Shown here: positions 1 to 8,704 of the stretch, piece after piece
Layout of the letters: each line of letters begins with the position of its first letter
How positions within the stretch are numbered: the stretch's first letter is position 1
Source: Pegethrix bostrychoides GSE-TBD4-15B
GTDB taxonomy: Bacteria > Cyanobacteriota > Cyanobacteriia > Elainellales > Elainellaceae
Length of the DNA stretch: 64,000 bases
Assembly: GCA_019359155.1 (NCBI GenBank)
Contig: JAHHHV010000075.1
Location: 1 to 64,000, forward strand
Direction: 5' to 3'
The notes under the pieces: generated by a model
What the model was told of the DNA's origin: nothing
Database searches by the model: none
The model's input: only the letters and a program-made list of their open reading frames with translations
Position numbers and translations under genes: made by a program

Positions 1-82
1 GAGTGGCAAACGCTAGGATAATGGGCAGAAATTCTTTCGGTAGCAAGTTCATCAGGAGAAACCAAATAACGCTTTCCTGATT

Positions 83-433
83 TTGCTACCTTTCCTACTC
101 TCAAAATGGATAAAGTCGAGCTCAGAGATCATTGATATTCTCAATAAACGATTTAATACTGATTTTACTGATGCTGATAAATACTTCTTCAGCCAGATTG
201 AAGAAGAGTTAATTCGGAATGAATCCCTGTCGCAGCAAGCCAAAAGCAATTCAATTCAAAACTTCAAATATGGCTTTGATGATGTATTCCTGACGACGCT
301 AATTGAGCGAATGGAAGATAATCAAGATATTTTCACAAAGATCATTGATGAGCCAGAGTTTGGTAATGCGGTCAAGGCGTGGATGCTCCAAAAAGTTTAC
401 GATCGCCTGACAGAGGAACCCTCGGCCCCCTGA
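83..433 (+). pseudogene. Type I restriction enzyme R subunit (HsdR), C-terminal remnant
   Basis: The reading frame ending at 433 encodes about 116 residues that look like the extreme C-terminus of HsdR, the translocase/nuclease subunit of type I restriction systems. Recognisable stretches are LNKRFNTDFTDADKYFF and FKYGFDDVFL, followed by an acidic segment and a closing KVYDRL. In the family this tail follows a nuclease and helicase of several hundred residues, none of which is present. The frame has stops at about 14 and 35, so it does not run in from outside the window; the only start is a TTG at 83. It is therefore probably a decayed fragment, although a frameshift near position 80 with the rest of the gene lying outside the window cannot be excluded. 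No HsdM or HsdS gene is visible. The stop codon lies in a 10-nt tandem repeat (431-457). Confidence 0.6.
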
Positions 434-457
434 TTGAGCCTGATTGAGCCTGATTGA
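431..457. repeat. 10-nt tandem repeat TGATTGAGCC
   Basis: Two full copies and a partial third of TGATTGAGCC follow directly on the HsdR remnant and supply its stop codon. It is one of many short tandem duplications in the window. Confidence 0.85.
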
Positions 458-585
458 TAAGAACCAACGCATCGCCCTGAGTTTTCTGGTAGATTTTCTT
501 GCATGAATACCAATAGGTGACTGCTAGAGAAATGTCTCACTTCGACTAACCAGCACAATCACGGCCTAAAACACGGCCTAAAATC

Positions 586-1029
586 ATGGACTTAACCTGC
601 GTCATTCCCGTCGTCAAAACGCCCACCGACTATCAGGCTTACCGGATCAGCCCGCAGGATACCAACCGACTGGCGATTGTGTTTGACTCCAACAGTGCCA
701 ATATGTCGCTGACCTACTGCGTCGAGATTTTTGACGTTGGCGGCAAAACACCCCCGAATCGACATCAGCTGGCAGTCGAAATGTTTTTTGTGCTCAAAGG
801 TGAAGGCTTGGCCACCTGCGACGGCAAATCAGTGGCAATTCGCTCTGGCGACAGCATTTTAGTGCCCGCCACCGGAACGCATGTGCTGGAGAACACAGGC
901 AGCGAACGACTCTACGCGCTCTGCATCATGGTGCCCAACGAAGATTTCGCCGAGCTGATTCGCAGCGGTACTCCGGCAGAGCTGGACGCAGAAGACATGG
1001 CCGTGCTGCGGCGCTCAGAGCGGGTATAG
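586..1029 (+). CDS. Cupin domain protein
   Basis: A 147-residue single-domain cupin. The first cupin motif is seen around RHQLAVEMFFVLKGEG (His and Glu metal ligands). The second is GDSILVPATGTHVLENTG, which fits the G-x5-P-x-G-x2-H-x3-N consensus. The protein should fold as a small metal-binding beta barrel in the cytoplasm. Cupins include isomerases, dioxygenases and sugar-binding proteins, and nothing here fixes the substrate. It is convergent with the sulfotransferase gene, with one base between them, so there is no sign of a shared operon. The ATG start follows a region without an obvious strong ribosome binding site. Confidence 0.85.
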   Translation: MDLTCVIPVVKTPTDYQAYRISPQDTNRLAIVFDSNSANMSLTYCVEIFDVGGKTPPNRHQLAVEMFFVLKGEGLATCDGKSVAIRSGDSILVPATGTHVLENTGSERLYALCIMVPNEDFAELIRSGTPAELDAEDMAVLRRSERV

Positions 1030-1030
1030 C

Positions 1031-1792
1031 TCAGAGCGAATGTAGAGCAGCAGCCACCTGCCTGGGTTCAGACCAGGCGTTCAGACAGCGCTGGCTGTAG
1101 GCTTCCAAAAACCGGATCGAGGGCTGGTAGAAGCTCAGACAGGCATCGTAGACTTGAGTGCTCAGTAGCGTGGGAGCGCCAGCCAGAGAAGGCCGCGACA
1201 GCAGCGCATCTGGGATTTGAGCAAAAAAGCTGTCGTCAGCTCCGACTGCGCTGCAAACCTGGCTGAGTAGATCCCGGTAGTTGAGCGGCAGATCGTCAAA
1301 AAATAAGAGATGCAGCTGCGAGCTGTCAAAGACTGAGAGCCAGGTTTGCAAAATCTGGTCGTACTGGCCTAAAGCTGCTGTCCTGCCGCTGGTGATTGCC
1401 AAAATGGCCTGCTCGTCGTTGAGGTCAGCCAAATTGAGCTGGTGATAGCGGTAGGTCATCTTAATCGCTGACCAAGCTCGCTCAATTGGATTTCTGACCA
1501 TGAGGAAAATCTGCACGTTGGGATAGTGCTTCTGGAGCGTCTGAATCTGCTCCAGCGACATCACGGCATATTCGGGGGTGATTTCCCCGCAGAGATACTG
1601 ACCCAGCTCCACAACGGAGCCATGCATGGCGGCATAGTAAAGGCTTTGATGCAGCTTGCCCTGATAAAACTGGTGATTCCAGTGGTTGCCCTCTTTGCCG
1701 ACTGGAAAATAGAGCTGCGGGTGCATCTTCAGCCTGTCGAACAGCCAGGTTGTGCCACATTTCTGAGAGCCAATTACCAAAAAATCCAGCAT
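1031..1792 (-). CDS. Sulfotransferase family protein
   Basis: A 253-residue protein of the PAPS-dependent sulfotransferase fold, predicted to move a sulfuryl group from 3'-phosphoadenosine 5'-phosphosulfate to an acceptor. The 5'-phosphosulfate loop is at the N-terminus (GSQKCGTTWL, residues 8-17). The 3'-phosphate motif is around residue 100 (VRNPIERAWSA). Residue 1 lies only seven residues before the P-loop, as in many bacterial members, which supports the start at 1792. The acceptor could be a sugar, a lipid or a peptide, and the neighbours do not tell. The length is on the short side for the family but both nucleotide motifs are intact. Confidence 0.85.
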   Translation of the reverse strand: MLDFLVIGSQKCGTTWLFDRLKMHPQLYFPVGKEGNHWNHQFYQGKLHQSLYYAAMHGSVVELGQYLCGEITPEYAVMSLEQIQTLQKHYPNVQIFLMVRNPIERAWSAIKMTYRYHQLNLADLNDEQAILAITSGRTAALGQYDQILQTWLSVFDSSQLHLLFFDDLPLNYRDLLSQVCSAVGADDSFFAQIPDALLSRPSLAGAPTLLSTQVYDACLSFYQPSIRFLEAYSQRCLNAWSEPRQVAAALHSL

Positions 1793-2050
1793 GACACCGC
1801 TCCATCCCTCTTGCTCAACTTGCTGCCGTCCGCCAAACTACAGCCAAACCATAGCCGGCCAGCCCAGAATCCATCTAGTTCTAGCAGCGAACTCAGATTT
1901 CGGCATATTTTTTGTCGCTCGGCGGTTCATTTTTAATTTACGCGAATAGAATTATACGAACGTCAATACTCTCTGACCAAAGTTAAAAGCTTCACGGCAA
2001 GCTCTAAATTTTGGCAGTTATTTATTCTTAAAGATCCTTAGGAGCTGTCC

Positions 2051-2656
2051 ATGTTCTACAAGATATTCCGCAAAAAAACGACATGCCTCAAGGCCGGATT
2101 CAAGACCAGCTTTAAAGCTGGCGCGATTTCCCTGCTGATGGTTCAGCTGAGCTGCTTCACGGGACTGTTGCCTGCGGCTGCTCAGTTCGAGCCGGAGTCA
2201 GACTGGCAGGCTGCCTTACCCGCTACGCAGTCTGACTCCCCCGAAGACAGCCAGTGGATCGCCGCTCAGGTGGACGATCTGAAGCAATCGAGCCAGCAAT
2301 GGATTCAGATTAATCTCGATGAGCAGCGGCTGACGGCTTGGGAAGGTAGTACACCCGTATTCTCGGTAGTTGTTTCCACTGGACGAGTCGCAGATCAAAC
2401 GCCAACAGGTGTCTATGCGATTCAGGATAAATATCGTACGGCTCGGATGCAGGGCGAACATCAGGGAACTACCTATGATATTCCTGACGTTCCCTATACC
2501 ATGTATTTCTCAGGTTCCTATGCGATTCACGGAGCCTACTGGCATGACAACTTTGGCACGCCCGTCAGCAGTGGCTGCATCAATGTTCCCACCGAAGCGG
2601 CTGCTTGGCTGTTTGGCTGGGCTGGAGTTGGAACTTCTGTGATTGTTCAGAATTAG
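2051..2656 (+). CDS. L,D-transpeptidase (YkuD domain), exported
   Basis: A 201-residue protein with a basic N-terminus and a hydrophobic segment (about residues 25-45, ending LLPAAAQ) that looks like a signal peptide. The YkuD domain fills the C-terminal half. The catalytic motif is HG (His160) followed by SSGCIN with the nucleophilic Cys176. Enzymes of this family form 3-3 crosslinks in peptidoglycan or attach proteins to it, working in the periplasm. The domain is complete and ends with the protein. The start ATG at 2051 is preceded by AGGAG at about 2039. Upstream (1793-2050) is AT-rich and probably carries its promoter. Confidence 0.88.
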   Translation: MFYKIFRKKTTCLKAGFKTSFKAGAISLLMVQLSCFTGLLPAAAQFEPESDWQAALPATQSDSPEDSQWIAAQVDDLKQSSQQWIQINLDEQRLTAWEGSTPVFSVVVSTGRVADQTPTGVYAIQDKYRTARMQGEHQGTTYDIPDVPYTMYFSGSYAIHGAYWHDNFGTPVSSGCINVPTEAAAWLFGWAGVGTSVIVQN

Positions 2657-2690
2657 CTGTCTAGAATTGGCTATCTAGAATTAGCAGGCG
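2657..2690. repeat. Imperfect 14-15-nt tandem repeat around CTAGAATT
   Basis: Immediately after the L,D-transpeptidase stop, the words GTCTAGAATTGGCTA and ATCTAGAATTAGCA follow one another, and the end of the gene itself contains the related CAGAATTAGCTG. This looks like a local duplication of the gene end. Confidence 0.6.
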
Positions 2691-2781
2691 CATCGCGATG
2701 ATTTTGGCTGGCTACGCTGGCTGCACGATCCGCCGCGCAATGCTGCATGATAATGCTGCACAATACAGAAGTTAATCTTTT

Positions 2782-4773
2782 GTGCCGACAGCCATCGCCA
2801 TGCAGACAGACTGGACTCAACCCACAGCATCCCTAACGCAGTCCGCTCAAAACCTGGATGCGACACTCGATGCGGCGCTCGATGCGGCAATTGACAGCAG
2901 CCAGCGCTATCTGCTCTCGCTCCAGCATTCTGAAGGCTACTGGTGGGGCGATCTGGAGTCTAACGTTAGCATCACTGCCGAGATGGTGCTGCTGCACAAA
3001 ATCTGGGGCACGGACAGCAGCCGACCGCTAGCCAAAATGGCGGTCTATCTGCGCGCTCAGCAGCGGTCGCACGGTGGTTGGGAGCTGTTTTATGGGGACG
3101 GCGGCGAACTCAGCGTTTCTGTAGAAGCTTACATGGCGCTGCGGCTGCTGGGCGTTCCGGCGAGCGATCCCGATATGCAACGGGCGCGGGCATTTATTTT
3201 GGCGCAGGGCGGCATTGGCAAAACCCGCATCTTTACCAAGTTTCACCTGGCGCTGATCGGCTGCTATGACTGGCGCGGCCTGCCCAGCATTCCTGCCGCC
3301 ATAATGCTGCTGCCGGACTGGTTCCCGGTGAATATCTACGAGATGTCGAGCTGGGCGCGGGGCAGTACCGTGCCGCTACTAATTGTGTTTGACCGCCAGC
3401 CCGTCTATGTCACCGAGCCGGCCATCCGGCTGGACGAACTCTATGTGGGCGCAGTTGCTCCGGCTGAATTCACGCGCAGCGGCGACTGGAGCGATCTATT
3501 TATTGAACTAGACGGCTGGCTGAAGCGAGCTGCCGACTGGAATCTGATGCCGTTTCGCGCCGAGGGAATTCGGGCTGCCGAACGCTGGATTCTTGAGCGT
3601 CAAGAGCAGACGGGCGACTGGGCGGGCATCATCCCAGCCATGCTCAACTCCATGCTGGCACTCCGTGCCTTAAACTACAGCGTCAACGACATCAGCGTGA
3701 CGCGCGGGCTGGCGGCAATCGACCGCTTTGGAGTCGAAACTGAAGCTGAATACTGGACGCAGCCCTGCGTTTCGCCCGTCTGGGATACCGCTTTGGTAAT
3801 GCGGGCGCTCAGCGATTCGGGCTTGCCTGCGGATCATCCGGCGCTGCGCCAAGCTGCCGACTGGCTGCTGCGCCAGCAGATTCTCAGCTACGGCGACTGG
3901 GCGGTCAAAAATCGCAGCGGTAAGCCGGGTGGCTGGGCGTTCGAGTTTGTGAATCAGTTTTATCCAGACGTAGACGACACAGCAGTTGTGGTGATGGCGC
4001 TCCAAGCTGCGCCCAGCAGTCAGCCACAAGAGACTGGACAGGCAATTGAGCGGGCGCTTCAGTGGATTGCCTCCATGCAGTGCAGCGAGGGCGGCTGGGC
4101 AGCTTTTGACCTGGACAATAATCAGGACTGGCTCAACGCGATGCCCTACGGCGACCTGAAAGCGATGATCGATCCCAATACGGCAGATGTGACGGCGCGG
4201 GTGCTGGAAATGGTGGGGCGCTTGGGGCAAACCAACCTGGGGCAAGCCAGCCTGTCCCAGTCTGCGGCTTTTGCTCAGGCCGATTTGAACCGAGCGCTGC
4301 TCTATCTGCGGCAGCAGCAGGAGCCAGAAGGCTGCTGGTTTGGCCGCTGGGGTGTCAACTATATCTACGGTACGAGCAGCGTACTGACGGCGCTGGCGCT
4401 GCTGGTTCCCCAGACCTACCGAGACTGCATCGAGCGGGGAGCGGCTTGGCTGGCGAGCTGCCAAAATCCAGACGGCGGCTGGGGCGAGACTGGCCAGAGC
4501 TATCGCGATCCGACGCTAAAAGGGCAAGGCCCCAGCACGCCGTCTCAGACGGCTTGGGCGGTGATGGGGCTGCTGGCGGCGGGGGGCTTTGAGGCAGCGA
4601 CCCGACAGGGCATTCGCTACCTGCTCAGCAGCCAAAACCCGGATGGGAGCTGGGACGAGATCGAAACCACAGGCACAGGCTTTCCCGGTCATTTCTACCT
4701 GAACTACCACCTCTACCGCCAGCATTTTCCGCTGACGGCGCTGGGGCGATATCGGGCGGCGGCATCTGGTTGA
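2782..4773 (+). CDS. shc: Squalene-hopene cyclase
   Basis: A protein of 663 residues (657 if the ATG at 2800 is used instead of the GTG at 2782). It cyclises squalene to hopene/hopanol, the step that commits to hopanoid membrane lipids, and is a monotopic membrane enzyme. The catalytic acid motif DxDD is present (D396-V-D398-D399). Several QW-type repeats are visible (for example QNPDGGWGE, QNPDGSWDE, QQEPEGCWFG, QCSEGGWAAFD), and the early motif EGYWWGDLE is typical. The length matches the bacterial family. No other hopanoid gene (hpn) is adjacent, so the gene stands alone here. Bases 3670-4464 also carry a long antisense frame that is only a shadow of this GC-rich gene. Confidence 0.96.
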   Translation: MPTAIAMQTDWTQPTASLTQSAQNLDATLDAALDAAIDSSQRYLLSLQHSEGYWWGDLESNVSITAEMVLLHKIWGTDSSRPLAKMAVYLRAQQRSHGGWELFYGDGGELSVSVEAYMALRLLGVPASDPDMQRARAFILAQGGIGKTRIFTKFHLALIGCYDWRGLPSIPAAIMLLPDWFPVNIYEMSSWARGSTVPLLIVFDRQPVYVTEPAIRLDELYVGAVAPAEFTRSGDWSDLFIELDGWLKRAADWNLMPFRAEGIRAAERWILERQEQTGDWAGIIPAMLNSMLALRALNYSVNDISVTRGLAAIDRFGVETEAEYWTQPCVSPVWDTALVMRALSDSGLPADHPALRQAADWLLRQQILSYGDWAVKNRSGKPGGWAFEFVNQFYPDVDDTAVVVMALQAAPSSQPQETGQAIERALQWIASMQCSEGGWAAFDLDNNQDWLNAMPYGDLKAMIDPNTADVTARVLEMVGRLGQTNLGQASLSQSAAFAQADLNRALLYLRQQQEPEGCWFGRWGVNYIYGTSSVLTALALLVPQTYRDCIERGAAWLASCQNPDGGWGETGQSYRDPTLKGQGPSTPSQTAWAVMGLLAAGGFEAATRQGIRYLLSSQNPDGSWDEIETTGTGFPGHFYLNYHLYRQHFPLTALGRYRAAASG

Positions 4774-5021
4774 GACTCAGGTAGACGCAGCCCTGAAGAC
4801 TGTGCTGAGATTCTGAGATCTATTGGGTGATCCATTGGGTGTTTCTATCGAGCGTTTCTACTGGGTATTTCTATGGTCAAAATTAGATTTTCCGTGATGC
4901 AGAGCGGTAGCCTCGCTTGCTGATTGATCCCGATTAAGCATAGTATTTTTGTTATGGTTCTCTGATTTTGCATAGCTTAAATCAATATTTTTGACTAGCA
5001 GCCCCATTCTCCCCACGCAAT

Positions 5022-5495
5022 ATGACCAATCTGTGGAAAAAGCTGAGCCGCAGGCTAACTCAAGCTGGCAAAGACGAGAATTTTTTGAGTGTGGCGCACT
5101 GGCTGGAAAATCTGGCCGCTAAAGTGCTGATTCTGGCCTTGAGTTTGGTGATTCTAATCTCTCTAATTGATTTAATCATCCTGCTTGTCAAAGATATTCT
5201 TGCTAGTCCAACTGGATTCTTTGCTAAAACGCTAATCGATATTTTTGGTTTATTCCTAAATATTCTGATTGCGCTGGAACTGCTAGAAAATATCACGGCC
5301 TACCTCAAAAAGCATATTGTGCAGGTGGAGCTTGTGATTGTCACCTCGCTGATTGCGGTGGCGCGCAAGATCATCATTTTTGATTTTGAAAAATACAACG
5401 GTCTCGATCTGCTGGCGCTGGGAGCCGCCATCTTTGCGTTGTCGCTGAGCTACCTGCTAATTAAATGGACGACTCGTCGCTATGACCGCAGCTAA
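5022..5495 (+). CDS. PsiE-like phosphate-starvation-inducible membrane protein
   Basis: A 157-residue protein with four probable membrane helices (about residues 30-55, 65-90, 100-120 and 130-150). The pattern LELLENITAYLKKH, then VELVIVTSLIAVARKII, is typical of the PsiE family. In Escherichia coli psiE responds to phosphate limitation but its biochemical role is unknown. Charged N- and C-termini suggest a small inner-membrane protein. The gene lies 78 bases upstream of the assigned purB start on the same strand but is probably unrelated to it. No Pho box was recognised by eye in 4774-5021. Confidence 0.72.
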   Translation: MTNLWKKLSRRLTQAGKDENFLSVAHWLENLAAKVLILALSLVILISLIDLIILLVKDILASPTGFFAKTLIDIFGLFLNILIALELLENITAYLKKHIVQVELVIVTSLIAVARKIIIFDFEKYNGLDLLALGAAIFALSLSYLLIKWTTRRYDRS

Positions 5496-5573
5496 AGCTT
5501 CCAGCCAACAAATGCCATTCACAATCAGCGGTACAATAGGCTGTTGTATTTTGCGTCGTCCGCGCCAAGATCT

Positions 5574-6869
5574 TTGATAGAACGCTATACCCTGCCCGAA
5601 ATGGGCGAACTCTGGACCGATACCTACAAGCTGAAAACCTGGCTGCAAGTTGAAATTGCGGTTTGCGAAGCGCAGGCCGAGCTAGGATACATTCCGGCTG
5701 AGGCGGTTGAAACAATCAAGGCAAAAGCTAATTTTGATCCGCAGCGCGTCCTAGAAATTGAGGCGGAAGTCAAACATGATGTGATTGCCTTCCTGACCAA
5801 CGTCAACGAATATGTGGGCGAGGCCGGACGCTATATTCACCTGGGTATGACCAGTTCCGATATGCTGGATACGGCGCTATCGCTTCAGCTGGTCGCCAGC
5901 CTGGATGTGATCATGACGCAGGTGGAGCATCTGAGTCAGGCGATTCGCTATCAGGCGCAGCAGCACCGCGACACCGTGATGATTGGCCGCTCGCACGGCA
6001 TCCACGCTGAGCCGATTACCTTTGGCTTTAAGCTGGCTGGCTGGCTGGCCGAAGTGCTGCGCCACCGCGAACGGCTCTGCGCTCTGCACCAGCGGATTGC
6101 CGTCGGCAAGATTTCGGGGGCGGTGGGCACCTACGCCAACATCGACCCGCAGATTGAAGCCCTGACCTGCCAAAATCTGGGGCTAGAGCCGGATGCCGCC
6201 TCGACTCAGGTGATCTCGCGCGATCGACATGCCGAGTTTATCCAGGCTTTGGCGCTGCTGGCTGCTTCGATTGAGCGATTTGCTGTCGAAATCCGTAACC
6301 TCCAGCGCACGGACGTATTGGAAGTGGAAGAATATTTCTCGAAAGGGCAGAAAGGCTCCTCGGCGATGCCGCATAAGCGCAACCCAATCAAGTCTGAGCG
6401 GCTAACGGGAATGGCGCGGATCATTCGCGGCTATGCAGTTTCGGCCTTAGAAAACGTGGCGCTTTGGCACGAGCGGGATATTTCGCACAGTTCGGTGGAG
6501 CGAATGATGTTTCCCGACTGCTGCACGCTGATTCACTTCATGCTGGTGGAGGCCACAGATCTGATCAAAAATCTGCTGGTTTATCCAGAGAATATGCAGC
6601 GCAACCTAAACCTCTATGGCGGCGTGGTGTTTAGCCAGCGCGTGCTGCTAAAGCTGGTTGAAAAGGGCATGAATCGCGAAGCCGCCTATGCGGTGGTGCA
6701 GGGCTGCGCTCATACGGCCTGGAATCAGCCAGAGGGCGATTTCCAGGCGTTGATTCGTCAAGATGCTGAGGTGAACGCCCTGCTCTCGCCCGCCGAAATT
6801 GCTGACTGCTTCGACCCGCAGCACCACCTGAAAAACTTGAACACTGTTTACCAACGGCTAAATATCTAG
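5574..6869 (+). CDS. purB: Adenylosuccinate lyase
   Basis: PurB catalyses two fumarate-releasing steps: SAICAR to AICAR in purine synthesis, and adenylosuccinate to AMP. It is a cytoplasmic tetramer. The fumarase/aspartase signature GSSAMPHKRNP is intact, and the family-typical segments HLGMTSSDMLDTA and GRSHGIHAEP are present. The start is the TTG at 5574, giving MIERYTLPEMGELW, which matches the usual N-terminus and a length of 431 residues. The longer frame from TTG 5544 would add ten atypical residues. It is convergent with the PAP2 gene, with an 84-base gap rich in short repeats (CTAGTCA-like and GCGTTAGGAG-like words). Confidence 0.96.
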   Translation: MIERYTLPEMGELWTDTYKLKTWLQVEIAVCEAQAELGYIPAEAVETIKAKANFDPQRVLEIEAEVKHDVIAFLTNVNEYVGEAGRYIHLGMTSSDMLDTALSLQLVASLDVIMTQVEHLSQAIRYQAQQHRDTVMIGRSHGIHAEPITFGFKLAGWLAEVLRHRERLCALHQRIAVGKISGAVGTYANIDPQIEALTCQNLGLEPDAASTQVISRDRHAEFIQALALLAASIERFAVEIRNLQRTDVLEVEEYFSKGQKGSSAMPHKRNPIKSERLTGMARIIRGYAVSALENVALWHERDISHSSVERMMFPDCCTLIHFMLVEATDLIKNLLVYPENMQRNLNLYGGVVFSQRVLLKLVEKGMNREAAYAVVQGCAHTAWNQPEGDFQALIRQDAEVNALLSPAEIADCFDPQHHLKNLNTVYQRLNI

Positions 6870-6953
6870 TCATATCTAGTCACTGTTCTAGTCGCTGTCT
6901 CGGCTACTAACCGCTGAAAGATCAGTGCGTTAAGAGATGCGTTAGGAGGTGCG

Positions 6954-7706
6954 TTAGGAGACGTTGGCGCTGGGAGGAGGGTCGGGATTACTATCTGGAA
7001 GCTCGACTTCAGCGACGGGCAGCATCTCTTGGGGAGCCGGGGGCATGGGCTGCACCACCAGGCTAACTGCTACCACCCAGGCAATTCCCAGCATCCAGCC
7101 TGCCACAATATCGCTGGGGTAATGCACGCCTAGATAAAGCCGCGACCAGCCAATCGTTATGGCAAACAGACCGCCCCCCAGCCAGATCCAGAGTCGCCAG
7201 GGTTTGTGAAGCGTCAGCAGGATCAGCGCCACCACAAATAACATGCTCGACATGGCATGTCCGCTGGGAAACGAAAAGTCGGCCAGCGGCGGGTAGTCCC
7301 AGAGGCTAGGGCGAACGCGATGCAGCCAGAGCTTGGCGAGATGATTCAGCAAGCCGCCCCCCAGCATGGCTATCAGCCAATAGGTGAGCGAGCGCCAGCG
7401 CCGATCCTGGAGCAGCTTCAGGGCAATCAGCACCGTGGCTGGGAACACGCCCCAGGCAGTGCCAAAATTCGTCAGGGTTTGCGCCAGCCAATCAAGTTGG
7501 GGGCGAGCCGTGCTGTGGATGGCCGTCAAGATTGCCACATCCCAGTTGAGTCCACCTTCCTGCCGCCAAATCTGCAAGGCCAGCAGGCTAAACACCGCCA
7601 GTGGTAAATAGATACCCAACAGCAGCAGCGGTAGCCTGTTTTGACCTAGCCACTGGCGCAAAAACGCTGGGAAAGACTGGGGGCGAGCCATAGGCATTTG
7701 AGGCAT
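6954..7706 (-). CDS. PAP2-superfamily phosphatase, membrane
   Basis: A 250-residue protein with about six hydrophobic segments. The three phosphatase motifs of the PAP2/undecaprenyl-pyrophosphate phosphatase superfamily are in order: KLWLHRVRP (K-x6-R-P), PSGH, and SRLYLGVHYPSD (S-R-x5-H-x3-D). Such enzymes hydrolyse lipid phosphates on the outer face of the cytoplasmic membrane. The substrate could be undecaprenyl pyrophosphate or phosphatidate; the sequence does not decide. The C-terminal 30 residues are proline-rich and probably lie outside the core fold. Confidence 0.88.
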   Translation of the reverse strand: MPQMPMARPQSFPAFLRQWLGQNRLPLLLLGIYLPLAVFSLLALQIWRQEGGLNWDVAILTAIHSTARPQLDWLAQTLTNFGTAWGVFPATVLIALKLLQDRRWRSLTYWLIAMLGGGLLNHLAKLWLHRVRPSLWDYPPLADFSFPSGHAMSSMLFVVALILLTLHKPWRLWIWLGGGLFAITIGWSRLYLGVHYPSDIVAGWMLGIAWVVAVSLVVQPMPPAPQEMLPVAEVELPDSNPDPPPSANVS

Positions 7707-8024
7707 CTTGTTTAAGAATTACGCTTTAGAGATCATGATCCAGAAACTTATTCCAGAGAGTTATTCCAGAAACTTGCTCAACGATATCCGCAGCATTGAT
7801 TAAGTTAAACCGCGCCGATTTTACAACAGCAGCGAGAGTAGAAGCTGTATTAAATCTGAGCAGAATCAGATTTGATTAGATCTTAGCCGGATGAAATGTT
7901 TCTCCTGACAGATGGATGGGCTAAGCCAGATTTTGTACAGTTCGAGGCATTGAGACTCTGTTTCGGCCATTTGTTTAGAGCATGATTTCAGAGCATGATT
8001 CAGAACACCATTTAGGATAAGCCT
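7707..8024. other. Intergenic region, divergent promoters
   Basis: These 318 bases separate the minus-strand PAP2 gene from the plus-strand DUF2267 gene. They are more AT-rich than the genes and contain short repeated words (TTATTCCAGA near 7750-7780, AGAGCATGATT at about 7975-8000). No credible open frame, RNA gene or terminator hairpin was seen. Promoters for both flanking genes presumably lie here. Confidence 0.5.
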
Positions 8025-8576
8025 ATGTCGCCTCAAATCCAGCCCGACCCAACCGAAATCGACACCGAAGGCGCACTCAATCAACCAGAAGCGCTACCCG
8101 AGCACCAGATGGCCTTTCTCGAAAAGGTGATGCTCGACGGCAACCTCCCTGATCCCTACGATGCTAGAGACATCACCAACGTCGTGTTTCGGATCATGCG
8201 CGATCTGATGACGACTGAGGCTGCCGATCGGGTTGAGGGAGAGCTGCACGAGGAAGCTGTTGCCCCAGAAGCTACTGACGTTAAAGCTCTGCAAGAGCTA
8301 GAGGTTAGCGATCTGTGGCAGGATACTAATCCGATTGTCGGGCTGCTGAGCCGGGTGCGGCCACCCTGGCAGGGTCCTGGAATCTTCAAAATTGACTCTG
8401 ATCGATTTCTGTTTCGGGTGGCGAACGAAGGGGGACTGCCGCCAGAGCGGAACGTGAATCAGATTGTTAAGGCGATTTTTAGCGCGACGAAAGCCGAGCT
8501 GTCTGAAGCCAGAATCCAAGAGATTGCGGAATGGATGCCAGAGGGCAAAGTCATGCAGCTCTGGAACGAAGCCTAG
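8025..8576 (+). CDS. DUF2267 family protein
   Basis: A 183-residue acidic soluble protein. It contains two helical repeats with the DUF2267 look: a first around NVVFRIMRDLMTTEAADRV and a second around QIVKAIFSATKAELSEARI followed by EWMPEGKVMQLW. Members of this family have no established biochemical activity; many are stress-associated. It has no signal peptide or membrane segment. The next gene (histidine kinase, start 8705) is on the same strand 128 bases away; co-transcription is possible but unproven. Confidence 0.7.
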   Translation: MSPQIQPDPTEIDTEGALNQPEALPEHQMAFLEKVMLDGNLPDPYDARDITNVVFRIMRDLMTTEAADRVEGELHEEAVAPEATDVKALQELEVSDLWQDTNPIVGLLSRVRPPWQGPGIFKIDSDRFLFRVANEGGLPPERNVNQIVKAIFSATKAELSEARIQEIAEWMPEGKVMQLWNEA

Positions 8577-8704
8577 AGGGCTGCGCTAAACGCCAATCGC
8601 TGATTTGTGCCCCTGGCCTTCATGCTGGGGGCGCTTTGGAATTTGGCTGATGATATTGCATCTAATTTGCATCAAAGCGTGAGCCTGCCGCAAAAGACGG
8701 CACA

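Noticed and set aside
3670-4464. A 264-residue open frame on the minus strand inside shc
   Set aside because: It is a shadow of the strongly conserved cyclase gene in GC-rich DNA; the translation is Arg/Gln/Pro/His-rich with no family pattern.
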